A stretch of DNA of 64,000 bases from SCTD01 sp038256525 (GTDB lineage: Bacteria > Actinomycetota > Actinomycetes > Mycobacteriales > SCTD01). Shown here piece after piece: positions 18,167-25,518 of this stretch (position 1 is its first letter; each line of letters begins with the position of its first letter). The stretch lies in assembly GCA_038256525.1 (NCBI GenBank), contig JBBSKF010000003.1, forward strand, positions 1 through 64,000, given 5' to 3'. A program made the position numbers and the translations under genes. The notes beneath the pieces are model-generated. The model searched no databases. It was not told where the DNA came from and worked only from the letters and a program-made list of their open reading frames with translations.

Positions 18167-19426
18167 TCACGCGGCCGAGTTCTGCGACAGGCGGGCGTCG
18201 GCGAGCAGCACGACCAGGTGCTCCGCGTCAGCACCGACGCCGGAGAAGCGGGCCGAGCCCCACGTCCACTGCCACGGCAAGCCGAGAAAGCTCAGCCCGC
18301 GCTCGGACGTCACCCCGCGGGAGTGGACCGGCAGACCCCGCTCGTCGAAGACCGGCAGCTCGATCCAGCCGTAGTCGGCGCGAAAGCCGATGGCCCACAG
18401 CACACTCGTGATCCCGGATCCAGCGAGAACGAGGCGGGTCGGCTCCTGCTCCGGTTCCCAGACCGGCACGTATCGCGCCTCCTCCGGGGCGACCACGCCG
18501 TTCTCGGCGATGTACTTGTCGATGCTGTCCTTGATTCCCTCCGAGACCTGGTCGGCGTAGTCGAGCCCCGCGCGCAGGTCCGCGCGGAACCGCAGCTCCC
18601 CCTCGACGTAGTCCTCGAGCAGCCCGTACAGCTGCATCCCGTCCCGGGCGAAGGCGCGCAGGTCGATGTCACGACCACCGTCCCGACCGGTGACGTAGTG
18701 ATTGGCCCGGGCGGCCTCGCCGTCGTCGGTGCTCCGCTGGTCCGCGGTCGTGCGGTAGTAGCCGATGTCCTCGAGCCAGGCGACCACGTCACGCCCCCGG
18801 TAGCGCCGAGCCACCCGCGGGGCATCGCCCAGGCACAGGTGCACCCGACGCCCAGCCAGATGCAGGTCCTCCGCGATCTGCGCACCCGACTGGCCGCTAC
18901 CGACGACGAGCACGTCACCCGGCGGCAGCTGCTCAGGGTTGCGGTAGTTCTGCGAATGCACCTGCGCCACCGACTCCGGCAGCCGTCCGGCGAACGGCGG
19001 CACGATGGGCACTTGGTAGCCACCGGTGGCCACGATGACGTGGTCGGCGCTGACGCGACCCAGGGACGTACGCAGCAGCAGCCGACCGCTGCCCTCGCGG
19101 GTCACCCGCTCGACGGTCACACCCTCGTGCAGCGGCGGGCCGAACGAGGCGGCGTACCCCTCCAGGTAGGCCACGATCTCGTCCTTCACCATGAACCCGT
19201 CCGGGTCGTCACCCGTGTACTGCCAGCCGGGCAGCCGGCACTGCCAGTTCGGCGTGACCAGGCAGAAGCTGTCCCAGCGCGCCGATCGCCACTGCGAGGC
19301 GACTCGGTCGCGCTCCAGCAGGAGGTGCTCGACCCCCCGTTGGGCCAGGTGCCAGCTGGCCGACAGCCCGGCCTGGCCCGCGCCGATGACGACCACGGGG
19401 ACCTGCCGACCGTCGAGCGCGATCAC
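18167..19426 (-). CDS. Nit1C-cluster flavin monooxygenase-like oxidoreductase (MSMEG_0569 family)
   Basis: 419 residues, GTG at 19426 overlapping the nitrilase stop by 4 nt. FAD-binding GAGQAG (VVVIGAGQAGLSASWHL), then an NADPH-type motif VVGSGQSGAQIAEDL and a final ATG-like region (GITSVLWAIGFRAD), so it resembles flavin-containing and Baeyer-Villiger monooxygenases. It corresponds to the flavoprotein (NitH) of Nit1 gene clusters. The reaction is unknown; oxidation of a nitrogen compound before or after the nitrilase step fits the context. It is the last gene of the operon. Confidence 0.85.
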   Translation of the reverse strand: MIALDGRQVPVVVIGAGQAGLSASWHLAQRGVEHLLLERDRVASQWRSARWDSFCLVTPNWQCRLPGWQYTGDDPDGFMVKDEIVAYLEGYAASFGPPLHEGVTVERVTREGSGRLLLRTSLGRVSADHVIVATGGYQVPIVPPFAGRLPESVAQVHSQNYRNPEQLPPGDVLVVGSGQSGAQIAEDLHLAGRRVHLCLGDAPRVARRYRGRDVVAWLEDIGYYRTTADQRSTDDGEAARANHYVTGRDGGRDIDLRAFARDGMQLYGLLEDYVEGELRFRADLRAGLDYADQVSEGIKDSIDKYIAENGVVAPEEARYVPVWEPEQEPTRLVLAGSGITSVLWAIGFRADYGWIELPVFDERGLPVHSRGVTSERGLSFLGLPWQWTWGSARFSGVGADAEHLVVLLADARLSQNSAA

Positions 19427-20271
19427 CGGACCGCCTCAGCGACAGCCGGCTTCGGTGTGTAAGCATCCGGGCGGCGGTCGCGTAGATGGTGCATGCCGCG
19501 CCGCATCCGATGCACCTGCGCGAGGTCGACATCGGCGACGGCGAGCCCCTCGGCGCAACCGGTGGTGGCCAGCACCTCCCCACCCGGGGAGACGACCTTC
19601 GCCCGGCCGAGCAGGGTCATCGAGCCGAAGCTGCCCCACTGGTTGGCCGAGGCGACGAACACCTGGTTCTCCGCGGCCCGCGCCTGGTCGTAGAGGTCGA
19701 ACAGCCGCACCTGCCGGTCGTCCTCCATCACCGGCGCCCGGTTCGTCGCCGACAGCGGCCAGCAGGACAGCACCGCCACGAGCTCGGCGCCGTCCATCGC
19801 AAGTGCCCGGGCCGACTCGGGAAAGGCCTTGTCGTAACAGATGAGCATGCCCAGCCGGCCGACCGGGGTGTCGAAGGCGGCGAAGCAGTCGCCCGCGGAG
19901 TATCCGGCATCCTCGCGCAGCGGCTGGTGCACTTTGCGGTGCTCGCCGTGCACCCCGTCACCGGACAGGCAGATCGCCGTGTTGTAGGTCCGGCCGTCGG
20001 CGCCGGCCTCGGCGAGGCCAAGGCAGACGACCAGCGGCCCCGCGACGGTGCAGAGCCGGTGCACCGCCGGCCCGTCCAGGTCGAAGGCCGGCGGCAACCC
20101 ACCGTCGAGGGCGGAGTCGTCGAGGCTGCCGAGATATCCCCCGAGCGCCGCCTCGGGCAGCACGAGCAGGTCCGCGCCCGCCGCGCGCGCCGCACGGCAC
20201 AGCCGGTCGATCGTCGTGAAGCACGTCTCGAGGTCTCGCCCGAACGCCGCCGAGGCGGCCGCGACCCTCAT
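19423..20271 (-). CDS. Nit1-type nitrilase (carbon-nitrogen hydrolase)
   Basis: 282 residues, ATG at 20271 overlapping the upstream stop (ATGA). The nitrilase triad is complete: Glu40 (LLVLPEAALGG), Lys113 (HRKVHQPLRED) and Cys145 (MLICYDKAFPES). The sequence and setting match the Sll0784/MSMEG_0566 nitrilase subgroup at the heart of Nit1C clusters, which have been linked to growth on cyanide as nitrogen source in Pseudomonas. It hydrolyses a nitrile to the carboxylate and ammonia; the natural substrate in this organism is unknown. Slightly shorter than the average of 300-330 residues for nitrilases. Confidence 0.88.
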   Translation of the reverse strand: MRVAAASAAFGRDLETCFTTIDRLCRAARAAGADLLVLPEAALGGYLGSLDDSALDGGLPPAFDLDGPAVHRLCTVAGPLVVCLGLAEAGADGRTYNTAICLSGDGVHGEHRKVHQPLREDAGYSAGDCFAAFDTPVGRLGMLICYDKAFPESARALAMDGAELVAVLSCWPLSATNRAPVMEDDRQVRLFDLYDQARAAENQVFVASANQWGSFGSMTLLGRAKVVSPGGEVLATTGCAEGLAVADVDLAQVHRMRRGMHHLRDRRPDAYTPKPAVAEAVR

Positions 20272-21617
20272 GCCCGCCCCAGCCCCGTGACGGCTCCGGC
20301 GATCGCCTCGGTGAGCTCGCCGTCCGGCCAACGCAGGCGTACGCCCTTACCCTCGACCAGCCGGCCGCACACGGCGGAGCTGGCCGGACCTGCCGGCGGC
20401 AGTTCACGTCCCGGCCGGTCACTGGTCAGCATCGCGAACCCGGGGAAGCAGGTGAGCCAGTCGCCGACGGAGGCGGCGGCCGGCCGCGGGACCGCGGCCA
20501 CCTCGAGCTCGGCGGCGCAGCCGCTCGCCTCGGCCAGCATGCCCAGGGTGCCGACGATCCCGGCCATGGACACGTCCTTTGCGCCGTACGGCCGGGCCCG
20601 CCCGACGAGGCTGGTCAGCTGCGCGATCTCCACCCGAGTGCGTCGCGAGCTGGAGTCCCACTGACCGCGGTGGCCGGCCCGCCAGTCGCCACCGAGGTCG
20701 GCAGTGAGGGTGACGTCCTGACCGGGACGGCCGCAGCCCGGAACGGGTGTCGTGGTCGCGCCGAGCGCGGTCACCGACAACGACGACGCCACGCCGAGCG
20801 AGGTGTGGCCGCCAAGGAGCGGCAGAGCGAACGCCGCTGAGCCAGCCCGCAGGCCGGCGAGCACACGGGCGGCGTGCGCTGCGTTGGGTGCGCCGAGCGC
20901 GTCGAGTGCACCCACCGGCGCCGCCCCCATCGCCGCCAGGTCGTTGGCCCCGACCAGCACGCCGCACCAGCCGGCCCATTCGGGGTCGCGCTCCACCATC
21001 GACGGCAGGATGGCGTCGACGCTTGCGAGCACCGACGAGCCCGGGACCGGCGCTGCGTCGTCCCCGACGAAACCCGGGCCGCCCGGCGAGAGTCCGGCCA
21101 ACAGGCTGCCGAGTCCGGCCTTGGTCGCGCCGACCAGGGCCGCCAGCCGGCCGACCGGCCAGCGCATCAGGACGTGTCGGACGCCGGCGACCTCGACGTT
21201 GCGCAGGGGGTCCCAGCCCCATCGGGCGAAAAGCGCTGCGTTGGCTGGCAGCACGGTTGCCTCGAAGCGCAGTGCCCCTCGGCGCTCGGCCTCCGCGCAG
21301 GCGGCATCGGCGAGCGCCCGGCCGGCACCGGTGGCGCCCCGCACGTCCGGCGCGACAACGAGCCGGCCGCCGTGCCACCAGCCGGGTCCGACCTCGTACA
21401 GCCGGACTCCCCCGACGACGCGATCATGGAGCCGGGCCACCAGCTCTACGGCGTGGTCGTCGTGCTCGTCGCGGTCGGAGCCGGAGAACAGGCCCAACTC
21501 GTCGACGAACGCCTGCCGACGGAGCCGGGAATAGGCGAGCTGCTCCCGCCGGTCCGGTAGCCCGACCAGAAGGCCGTGCCGGGTCGGGGCGAGCGTCTCG
21601 CACAGCTGCACACTCAT
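20268..21617 (-). CDS. GNAT acetyltransferase-AIR-synthase-like fusion (MSMEG_0567 type)
   Basis: 449 residues, ATG at 21617 (ATGA overlap with the radical SAM stop). Residues about 1-165 form a GNAT acyltransferase (VVAPDVRGATGAGRALADAAC is the acetyl-CoA loop, FARWGWDPL the final strand). Residues about 180-449 resemble AIR-synthase/PurM ATP-binding proteins (GDDAAPVPG, MVERDPEWAGWCGVLVGANDLAAMGA, LLGGHTSLG). In many Nit1C clusters the two are separate genes (NitE and NitF); here, as in mycobacteria, they are one chain. Together they suggest acylation followed by ATP-dependent activation of a small molecule, but the product is not known. Confidence 0.85.
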   Translation of the reverse strand: MSVQLCETLAPTRHGLLVGLPDRREQLAYSRLRRQAFVDELGLFSGSDRDEHDDHAVELVARLHDRVVGGVRLYEVGPGWWHGGRLVVAPDVRGATGAGRALADAACAEAERRGALRFEATVLPANAALFARWGWDPLRNVEVAGVRHVLMRWPVGRLAALVGATKAGLGSLLAGLSPGGPGFVGDDAAPVPGSSVLASVDAILPSMVERDPEWAGWCGVLVGANDLAAMGAAPVGALDALGAPNAAHAARVLAGLRAGSAAFALPLLGGHTSLGVASSLSVTALGATTTPVPGCGRPGQDVTLTADLGGDWRAGHRGQWDSSSRRTRVEIAQLTSLVGRARPYGAKDVSMAGIVGTLGMLAEASGCAAELEVAAVPRPAAASVGDWLTCFPGFAMLTSDRPGRELPPAGPASSAVCGRLVEGKGVRLRWPDGELTEAIAGAVTGLGRA

Positions 21618-22678
21618 GCGCCGGCCGCCTGCAGCAGACCGCACGCCCCGCAGGCCGCACAACCGGCCCCCTGGTCGACGCCGCGCATCTCAGCCTTCAC
21701 GAGCAGCTCGGCGACCCGGCGGGTGATACCGGTGACATAGGCGGCGTCCGGTGCCGGGACGTCCGCCGCAAGCGTGCCGTCCATCGGGCGGAAGGGGACG
21801 ACGAAGGGGTAGACACCCATCGCCACGAGCCGGCCGCAGGCTGCCACGGTCTCGTCCGGGTCCTCCCCGAGACCGAGCAGGACGTACGTCGAGACGCGGT
21901 TGCGCCCGAAGACCCGCACCGCCTCGTACCAGGCCTGCTCGTAGCGCTCGATCGACACCTCGGCCTTGCCCGGGGTCCAGCGCCGGCGTACCGCCTCATC
22001 GAGGGACTCGATGTGGATGCCGATTGCCGTGGCCCCCGCGTCATGAAGCCGGCGCAACCAGGCGAGGTCTGCCGGCGGCTCGACCTGCACCTGCACCGGC
22101 AGAGCCGGCAGGGCGTCGTGCAGCGCCGTCACGACGCGGACCAGATGCGCGGCGCCGCGATCGGAGCCGGGCGTCGTACCGGTGGTGAGCACGACCTGCT
22201 CGACCCCGTCCAGAGCCACGGCAGCGCGCGCCACCTCGACCAGCTGTTCCGGCGACTTGACCGCCGGCGTACGGCCCCCGTCGAGCGACTGCTCGATCGC
22301 GCAGAACCGGCAACGGGTCTGCTCGAGCGTGTAGCGGGTGCACGTCTGGATGACCGTGCTGGCGAGCACGGACGTGCCGTGCAGCCGGGCCACCGCCGGG
22401 TAGGGCGTCCCGTCCTCGAAGCACATGTCGTAGAACGTCGGCCGCTCGACCGGCTCCACCTCGAGGTCGAGCAGGAGTCCACCGGGACCGGTGAGCCGAC
22501 CCTCGACCAGGGCGAACGGCGAGTGCGGCGACATGGGCAGCGCGGTGGCGAGACCGCCGAGCCGCAGGTGGCCGTCATCAGACGGTCCAGCCCCACCCGC
22601 GCGCCGAACCGGCATCTCGACAGACACCGTCCGGACACCGCGGGTGGCAAGCTGGGCCCTCAACTCGAGGGCGTCCAT
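21614..22678 (-). CDS. Radical SAM protein of the Nit1C cluster (MSMEG_0568 family)
   Basis: 354 residues, ATG at 22678 directly after the stop of the previous gene (TGA-ATG). The presumed [4Fe-4S]/SAM site is Cys113, Cys123, Cys126 (TCTRYTLEQTRCRFC), spacing C-x9-C-x2-C instead of C-x3-C-x2-C. A barrel follows (VVLTTGTTPGSD, VQVQVEPPADL, AIGIHIESLDEAV, STYVLLGLGEDPDET). The C-terminus has Cys340-x2-Cys343-x2-Cys346, possibly a second cluster. This is the NitD equivalent; the reaction is unknown. The two flanking genes overlap or abut it, so it is made together with the nitrilase. Confidence 0.87.
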   Translation of the reverse strand: MDALELRAQLATRGVRTVSVEMPVRRAGGAGPSDDGHLRLGGLATALPMSPHSPFALVEGRLTGPGGLLLDLEVEPVERPTFYDMCFEDGTPYPAVARLHGTSVLASTVIQTCTRYTLEQTRCRFCAIEQSLDGGRTPAVKSPEQLVEVARAAVALDGVEQVVLTTGTTPGSDRGAAHLVRVVTALHDALPALPVQVQVEPPADLAWLRRLHDAGATAIGIHIESLDEAVRRRWTPGKAEVSIERYEQAWYEAVRVFGRNRVSTYVLLGLGEDPDETVAACGRLVAMGVYPFVVPFRPMDGTLAADVPAPDAAYVTGITRRVAELLVKAEMRGVDQGAGCAACGACGLLQAAGA

Positions 22679-23206
22679 TCAGAACATGTACGTGCTGTTG
22701 ACGATGGCGCCCTTGCGGGCGTAGTGGATGAGCGCGTCCTGGACGTCCAGCGGGTGGGTCGGGATGACGCCCTCGATGAGGTCTTCCTCGCGGGCTCCGT
22801 GCAGCGACAAGCCGAACCGGCAGCAGTAGACCTTGCCGCCTTCCTTGATGAACGTCGCGAGCGAGTCGTTGATGTTCAGCTCGCCGGGGAAGGCGGCGCT
22901 CCCGGTCGTCGGGAAACCCCGCGTTGCAAGGCAGTTCAGCGACCCGGGCCCATAGAAGTAGATGGCGGACTCGAAGCCCTTGCGCATCGCGCGGGTCGCC
23001 TGCAGGATCGCCACGAAGCTCACCGAGCTCTCGTGCGCGATGCCGTGCACGAGCGTGAAGTAGCTCTCCCCCTTCTCCGCCTGGTAGTCCGGAAACACCT
23101 TCGTCTCGCCGTACAACGTCGAGCCGGCGGGCAGCGACGGGTGGGCGATCTCGTTCAGCGAAGTGCTCTCGGTCTCGGTCAGGACGCGCTCGGGGGCCAT
23201 GGTCAT
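22679..23206 (-). CDS. Sll0783/MSMEG_0572-family protein (Nit1C)
   Basis: 175 residues, ATG at 23206 after AGGAGA. Recognised by its cluster position and by the conserved body: FTLVHGIAHESSVSFVAILQ, SAIYFYGPGSLNCLATRGFP and VYCCRFGLSLHGAREEDLIEG, with several Cys and the aromatic C-terminus NSTYMF. The cyanobacterial homolog Sll0783 responds to nitrogen starvation. The fold may be DsrE-like (small alpha/beta protein with a Cys near FGLSLHG), which is my inference. Function unknown; corresponds to NitB. Confidence 0.8.
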   Translation of the reverse strand: MTMAPERVLTETESTSLNEIAHPSLPAGSTLYGETKVFPDYQAEKGESYFTLVHGIAHESSVSFVAILQATRAMRKGFESAIYFYGPGSLNCLATRGFPTTGSAAFPGELNINDSLATFIKEGGKVYCCRFGLSLHGAREEDLIEGVIPTHPLDVQDALIHYARKGAIVNSTYMF

Positions 23207-23219
23207 GGGCTGGTTCTCC

Positions 23220-24062
23220 TTAGATGGGTGCGGGCGTGGTGGGGGTGTCGTAAAGGTCGCAAAAGGTGCGTCGGAAGGCGCGGTCGCCGAGCTCTCCATC
23301 GCCGAATGCCGCTGCGAGCCGGGCAGTCTCGCCGGGAGTGTCGCCCCACGGCTCGTCACTGGCGAACAGCACGCGGTCGTGCCCGATGCCGCGCTGCTCG
23401 ATCTGGGCAGCGAGCCACCGCGGCGCGAAGCCGATGGCCCAGGACAGGTCGGTGTAGACGCGCTTGCCGGCCTCGACCCAGTCGAGGAAGCGCCCGCCGC
23501 CCAGCTTGATGTGGCCGCTGGCTCCGCCGCCGAAGTGCACCAGGTGGATCGCGACGTCGTCGCCGTAGTCCTGCACGAGGGTGCCGATGCGGTCGATGTC
23601 GCTGGGTCCGCCGGGCGAGGTGTGCACGTGGACGACCAGGGCGTGCTCGCGGGCGGTGGCAAAGATGCGCTCCAGCCCGGGTCGGCAGTCCGGGTCATCC
23701 GGGGCGCCGCCGAGCAGGAAGGAGAGCTTGAGGGCCCGCACGCCGGTCTCCCCTGCCAGCGCCAGTGCCTGCTCGGTGAGCAACGAGTCGCTCGGCAACG
23801 GCGAGGTCCACAGGGCGCCCAGCACCCGGTCGTCCTTCTGGCAGGCTTCGAGCACCAGCTCGTTGAAGCCGAACGACAGAGCCGGATCCGGCACCCCGTA
23901 GTTGGGTAGGACCAACGCGCGCTCCACGTCGTCGCGGTCCAGCTGGTCCAGCAGCTCGGCCACCGTGCCGGGTGCCCCCGGGGCTGGGTCGACCGGCGGT
24001 CCCCCGTAGAACGGGAACGCAGGCAGCCGCCCGAGGTGGCGGTGCGCGTCGAAGACCGGCAT
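23220..24062 (-). CDS. Amidohydrolase-family (metal-dependent TIM-barrel) hydrolase
   Basis: 280 residues, ATG at 24062 (weak AAGG upstream). The N-terminal FDAHRHLG is the H-x-H metal motif of the amidohydrolase_2 group; later LVVHVHTSPGG, IHLVHFGGGASGH and RVLFASDEPWGDTPGE supply the other His and the Asp. Such enzymes hydrolyse or decarboxylate small rings and amides. It lies between the glycosyltransferase and the Sll0783-like gene (13-bp gap), so it is part of this version of the Nit1C operon, though not of the minimal set. Substrate unknown. Confidence 0.82.
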   Translation of the reverse strand: MPVFDAHRHLGRLPAFPFYGGPPVDPAPGAPGTVAELLDQLDRDDVERALVLPNYGVPDPALSFGFNELVLEACQKDDRVLGALWTSPLPSDSLLTEQALALAGETGVRALKLSFLLGGAPDDPDCRPGLERIFATAREHALVVHVHTSPGGPSDIDRIGTLVQDYGDDVAIHLVHFGGGASGHIKLGGGRFLDWVEAGKRVYTDLSWAIGFAPRWLAAQIEQRGIGHDRVLFASDEPWGDTPGETARLAAAFGDGELGDRAFRRTFCDLYDTPTTPAPI

Positions 24063-24096
24063 GAGTTGACCTTGCCCGCTGTGGATTCCGTTCTCG

Positions 24097-25188
24097 TTAC
24101 CTGTGCGTGACCCTTTCGTTGCCACGTGTTGCCACGATGTTTCGGTAGACCGCGAGGTGCGCCACGGCAGCCCGCTCCCACGTGAGGGAGCGAGCCAACA
24201 CCCGCCCCGGCTCGGGGTTGAGCGGCGGCGCGGACAGTGCAGCGGCGAGCGACGGCGGGTCCACCCCGTAGCGGACGGTGTCGCCGAAGACCTCACGGAA
24301 CACCGGCAGGTCCCGCAGCACGACGGGAACGCCGGCCGCCAGCGCCTCCAGCGCCGCGAGGCCGAAGCCCTCCTTCACACTCGGCAGGGCGAAGACGTCG
24401 GCGCAGGCCACCAGCGGCGGCACCTCGTCCTGGCCCAGTGGCCCGAGGATCCGCACGTCGACCCCCAGCTCGGCCACGCGGGCGTCTACCTCGGCGCGGT
24501 AGGTGCGGTGGTCGAACAACGACTCGCCGCCGCCGACAGCCAGCCGGGCGCCGGGCCTGAGCAGCGCGAGCGCCTCGATCAGGTCGCGGCTGCCCTTGCG
24601 CGGCTCGATCCCCCCGACGGTCACGACGAGCGGGTCGCCGCCCAACCGCTCCCGCCAGCGCCGTCTCAGCTGGGGGTCGACCGTGGCGAAGCGTTCGGCG
24701 TCTACGCCGTTGGCGACCACCGTCGCGGTGCGCCCCCGGGTGGTGCGCACCTCCTCGGCCACCTGCCTCGAGACGCAGATGAGCACCGGTGGTTCGAGCA
24801 CGGCCCGCTCGTGGCAACGCACGAGCGCCGGGGTCGTGAAGCTGTCGAGATGATGCACGGTGCGCAGACAACGCGCCTCGACAGCATTGGCCGCGATGCA
24901 GTCCTGGGCATGCACGATGTCGTACGCGCGAATGTCGACAGCCGCACCCAGCACGGAGATGGAGCGCCGCACCTTGGCGTCGAGCGACTCCTGCGCCCGG
25001 TCCGGCAGTGGGGTGACAACAGCGCTCACCCGGGGGTCGAGCGGCCGGAAGAAGGTGCTGTCGCCTGAACGGCCGAGGGCGTGCACGGTGACGTGCTGCC
25101 CCAGGTCCGCGAGGGCCTCGGCCAGTGAGAGCGTGTGCACGACGCTGCCCCGGGGCCGGGTGGAGTAGGTGAGCAGGGCGATGCGCAC
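24097..25188 (-). CDS. MSMEG_0565-type family 4 glycosyltransferase
   Basis: 363 residues from the GTG at 25188 (MRIALLTYSTRPRGSV...); an in-frame GTG at 25203 would add five residues. A GT-B enzyme: N-terminal acceptor half, then donor half with VTVGGIEPRKGSRDLIEAL, LGPLGQDEVPPLVACADVFALPS and the E-x7-E motif EGFGLAALEALAAG. It is the first gene of the nitrilase operon. A glycosyltransferase in a nitrogen cluster suggests that the product is glycosylated or that a sugar-linked nitrile is processed; neither is shown. It is divergent from the leaderless 89-residue gene. Confidence 0.83.
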   Translation of the reverse strand: MRIALLTYSTRPRGSVVHTLSLAEALADLGQHVTVHALGRSGDSTFFRPLDPRVSAVVTPLPDRAQESLDAKVRRSISVLGAAVDIRAYDIVHAQDCIAANAVEARCLRTVHHLDSFTTPALVRCHERAVLEPPVLICVSRQVAEEVRTTRGRTATVVANGVDAERFATVDPQLRRRWRERLGGDPLVVTVGGIEPRKGSRDLIEALALLRPGARLAVGGGESLFDHRTYRAEVDARVAELGVDVRILGPLGQDEVPPLVACADVFALPSVKEGFGLAALEALAAGVPVVLRDLPVFREVFGDTVRYGVDPPSLAAALSAPPLNPEPGRVLARSLTWERAAVAHLAVYRNIVATRGNERVTHR

Positions 25189-25238
25189 CCCGCACCGTTG
25201 CACCGCGATGTTTCGCCGCGGTAACTAGCCTGCATGGC

Positions 25239-25508
25239 GTGACCACCCCCGAGAGCCGGGCCGCCACCGCTGCGGCGATCGGGGCGTTGACCGACTTCCT
25301 GACCGAGACCGAGGCCGGCTCGCCGCGACCGGTGGGCGCCTACCTGCAGCAGCTGGTCGACGAGGACGGGGTCGGTGCGCTGGCGCAGGGCTACTACGGG
25401 CTGCTCAACCTGTCCGCACTGCTGCTGCCCATGGCGGCGGAGCAGGAGGAGCTCGCGCCTCGCGAGCTGCTGCGGCAGATCGCGCTGATCGTCGCTCGCG
25501 ACTCCTGA
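25239..25508 (+). CDS. Hypothetical 89-residue acidic protein, leaderless
   Basis: GTG at 25239 lies 7 nt behind TAGCCT (25226-25231), a leaderless arrangement. Mostly helical and acidic, Leu/Ala-rich, with a hydrophobic patch LLNLSALLLPMAAEQEEL; no signal peptide. No family recognised. It is divergent from the nitrilase operon and ends 10 bp from the convergent GH5 gene. It could be a small regulator or accessory subunit of the operon; this is a guess from position. Confidence 0.6.
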   Translation: MTTPESRAATAAAIGALTDFLTETEAGSPRPVGAYLQQLVDEDGVGALAQGYYGLLNLSALLLPMAAEQEELAPRELLRQIALIVARDS

Positions 25509-25518
25509 GCGGGCTCGG

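Noticed and set aside
20747..23509. 920-codon plus-strand frame across the nitrilase operon
   Set aside because: Arg/Pro-rich shadow of three identified minus-strand genes; no RBS or motif.
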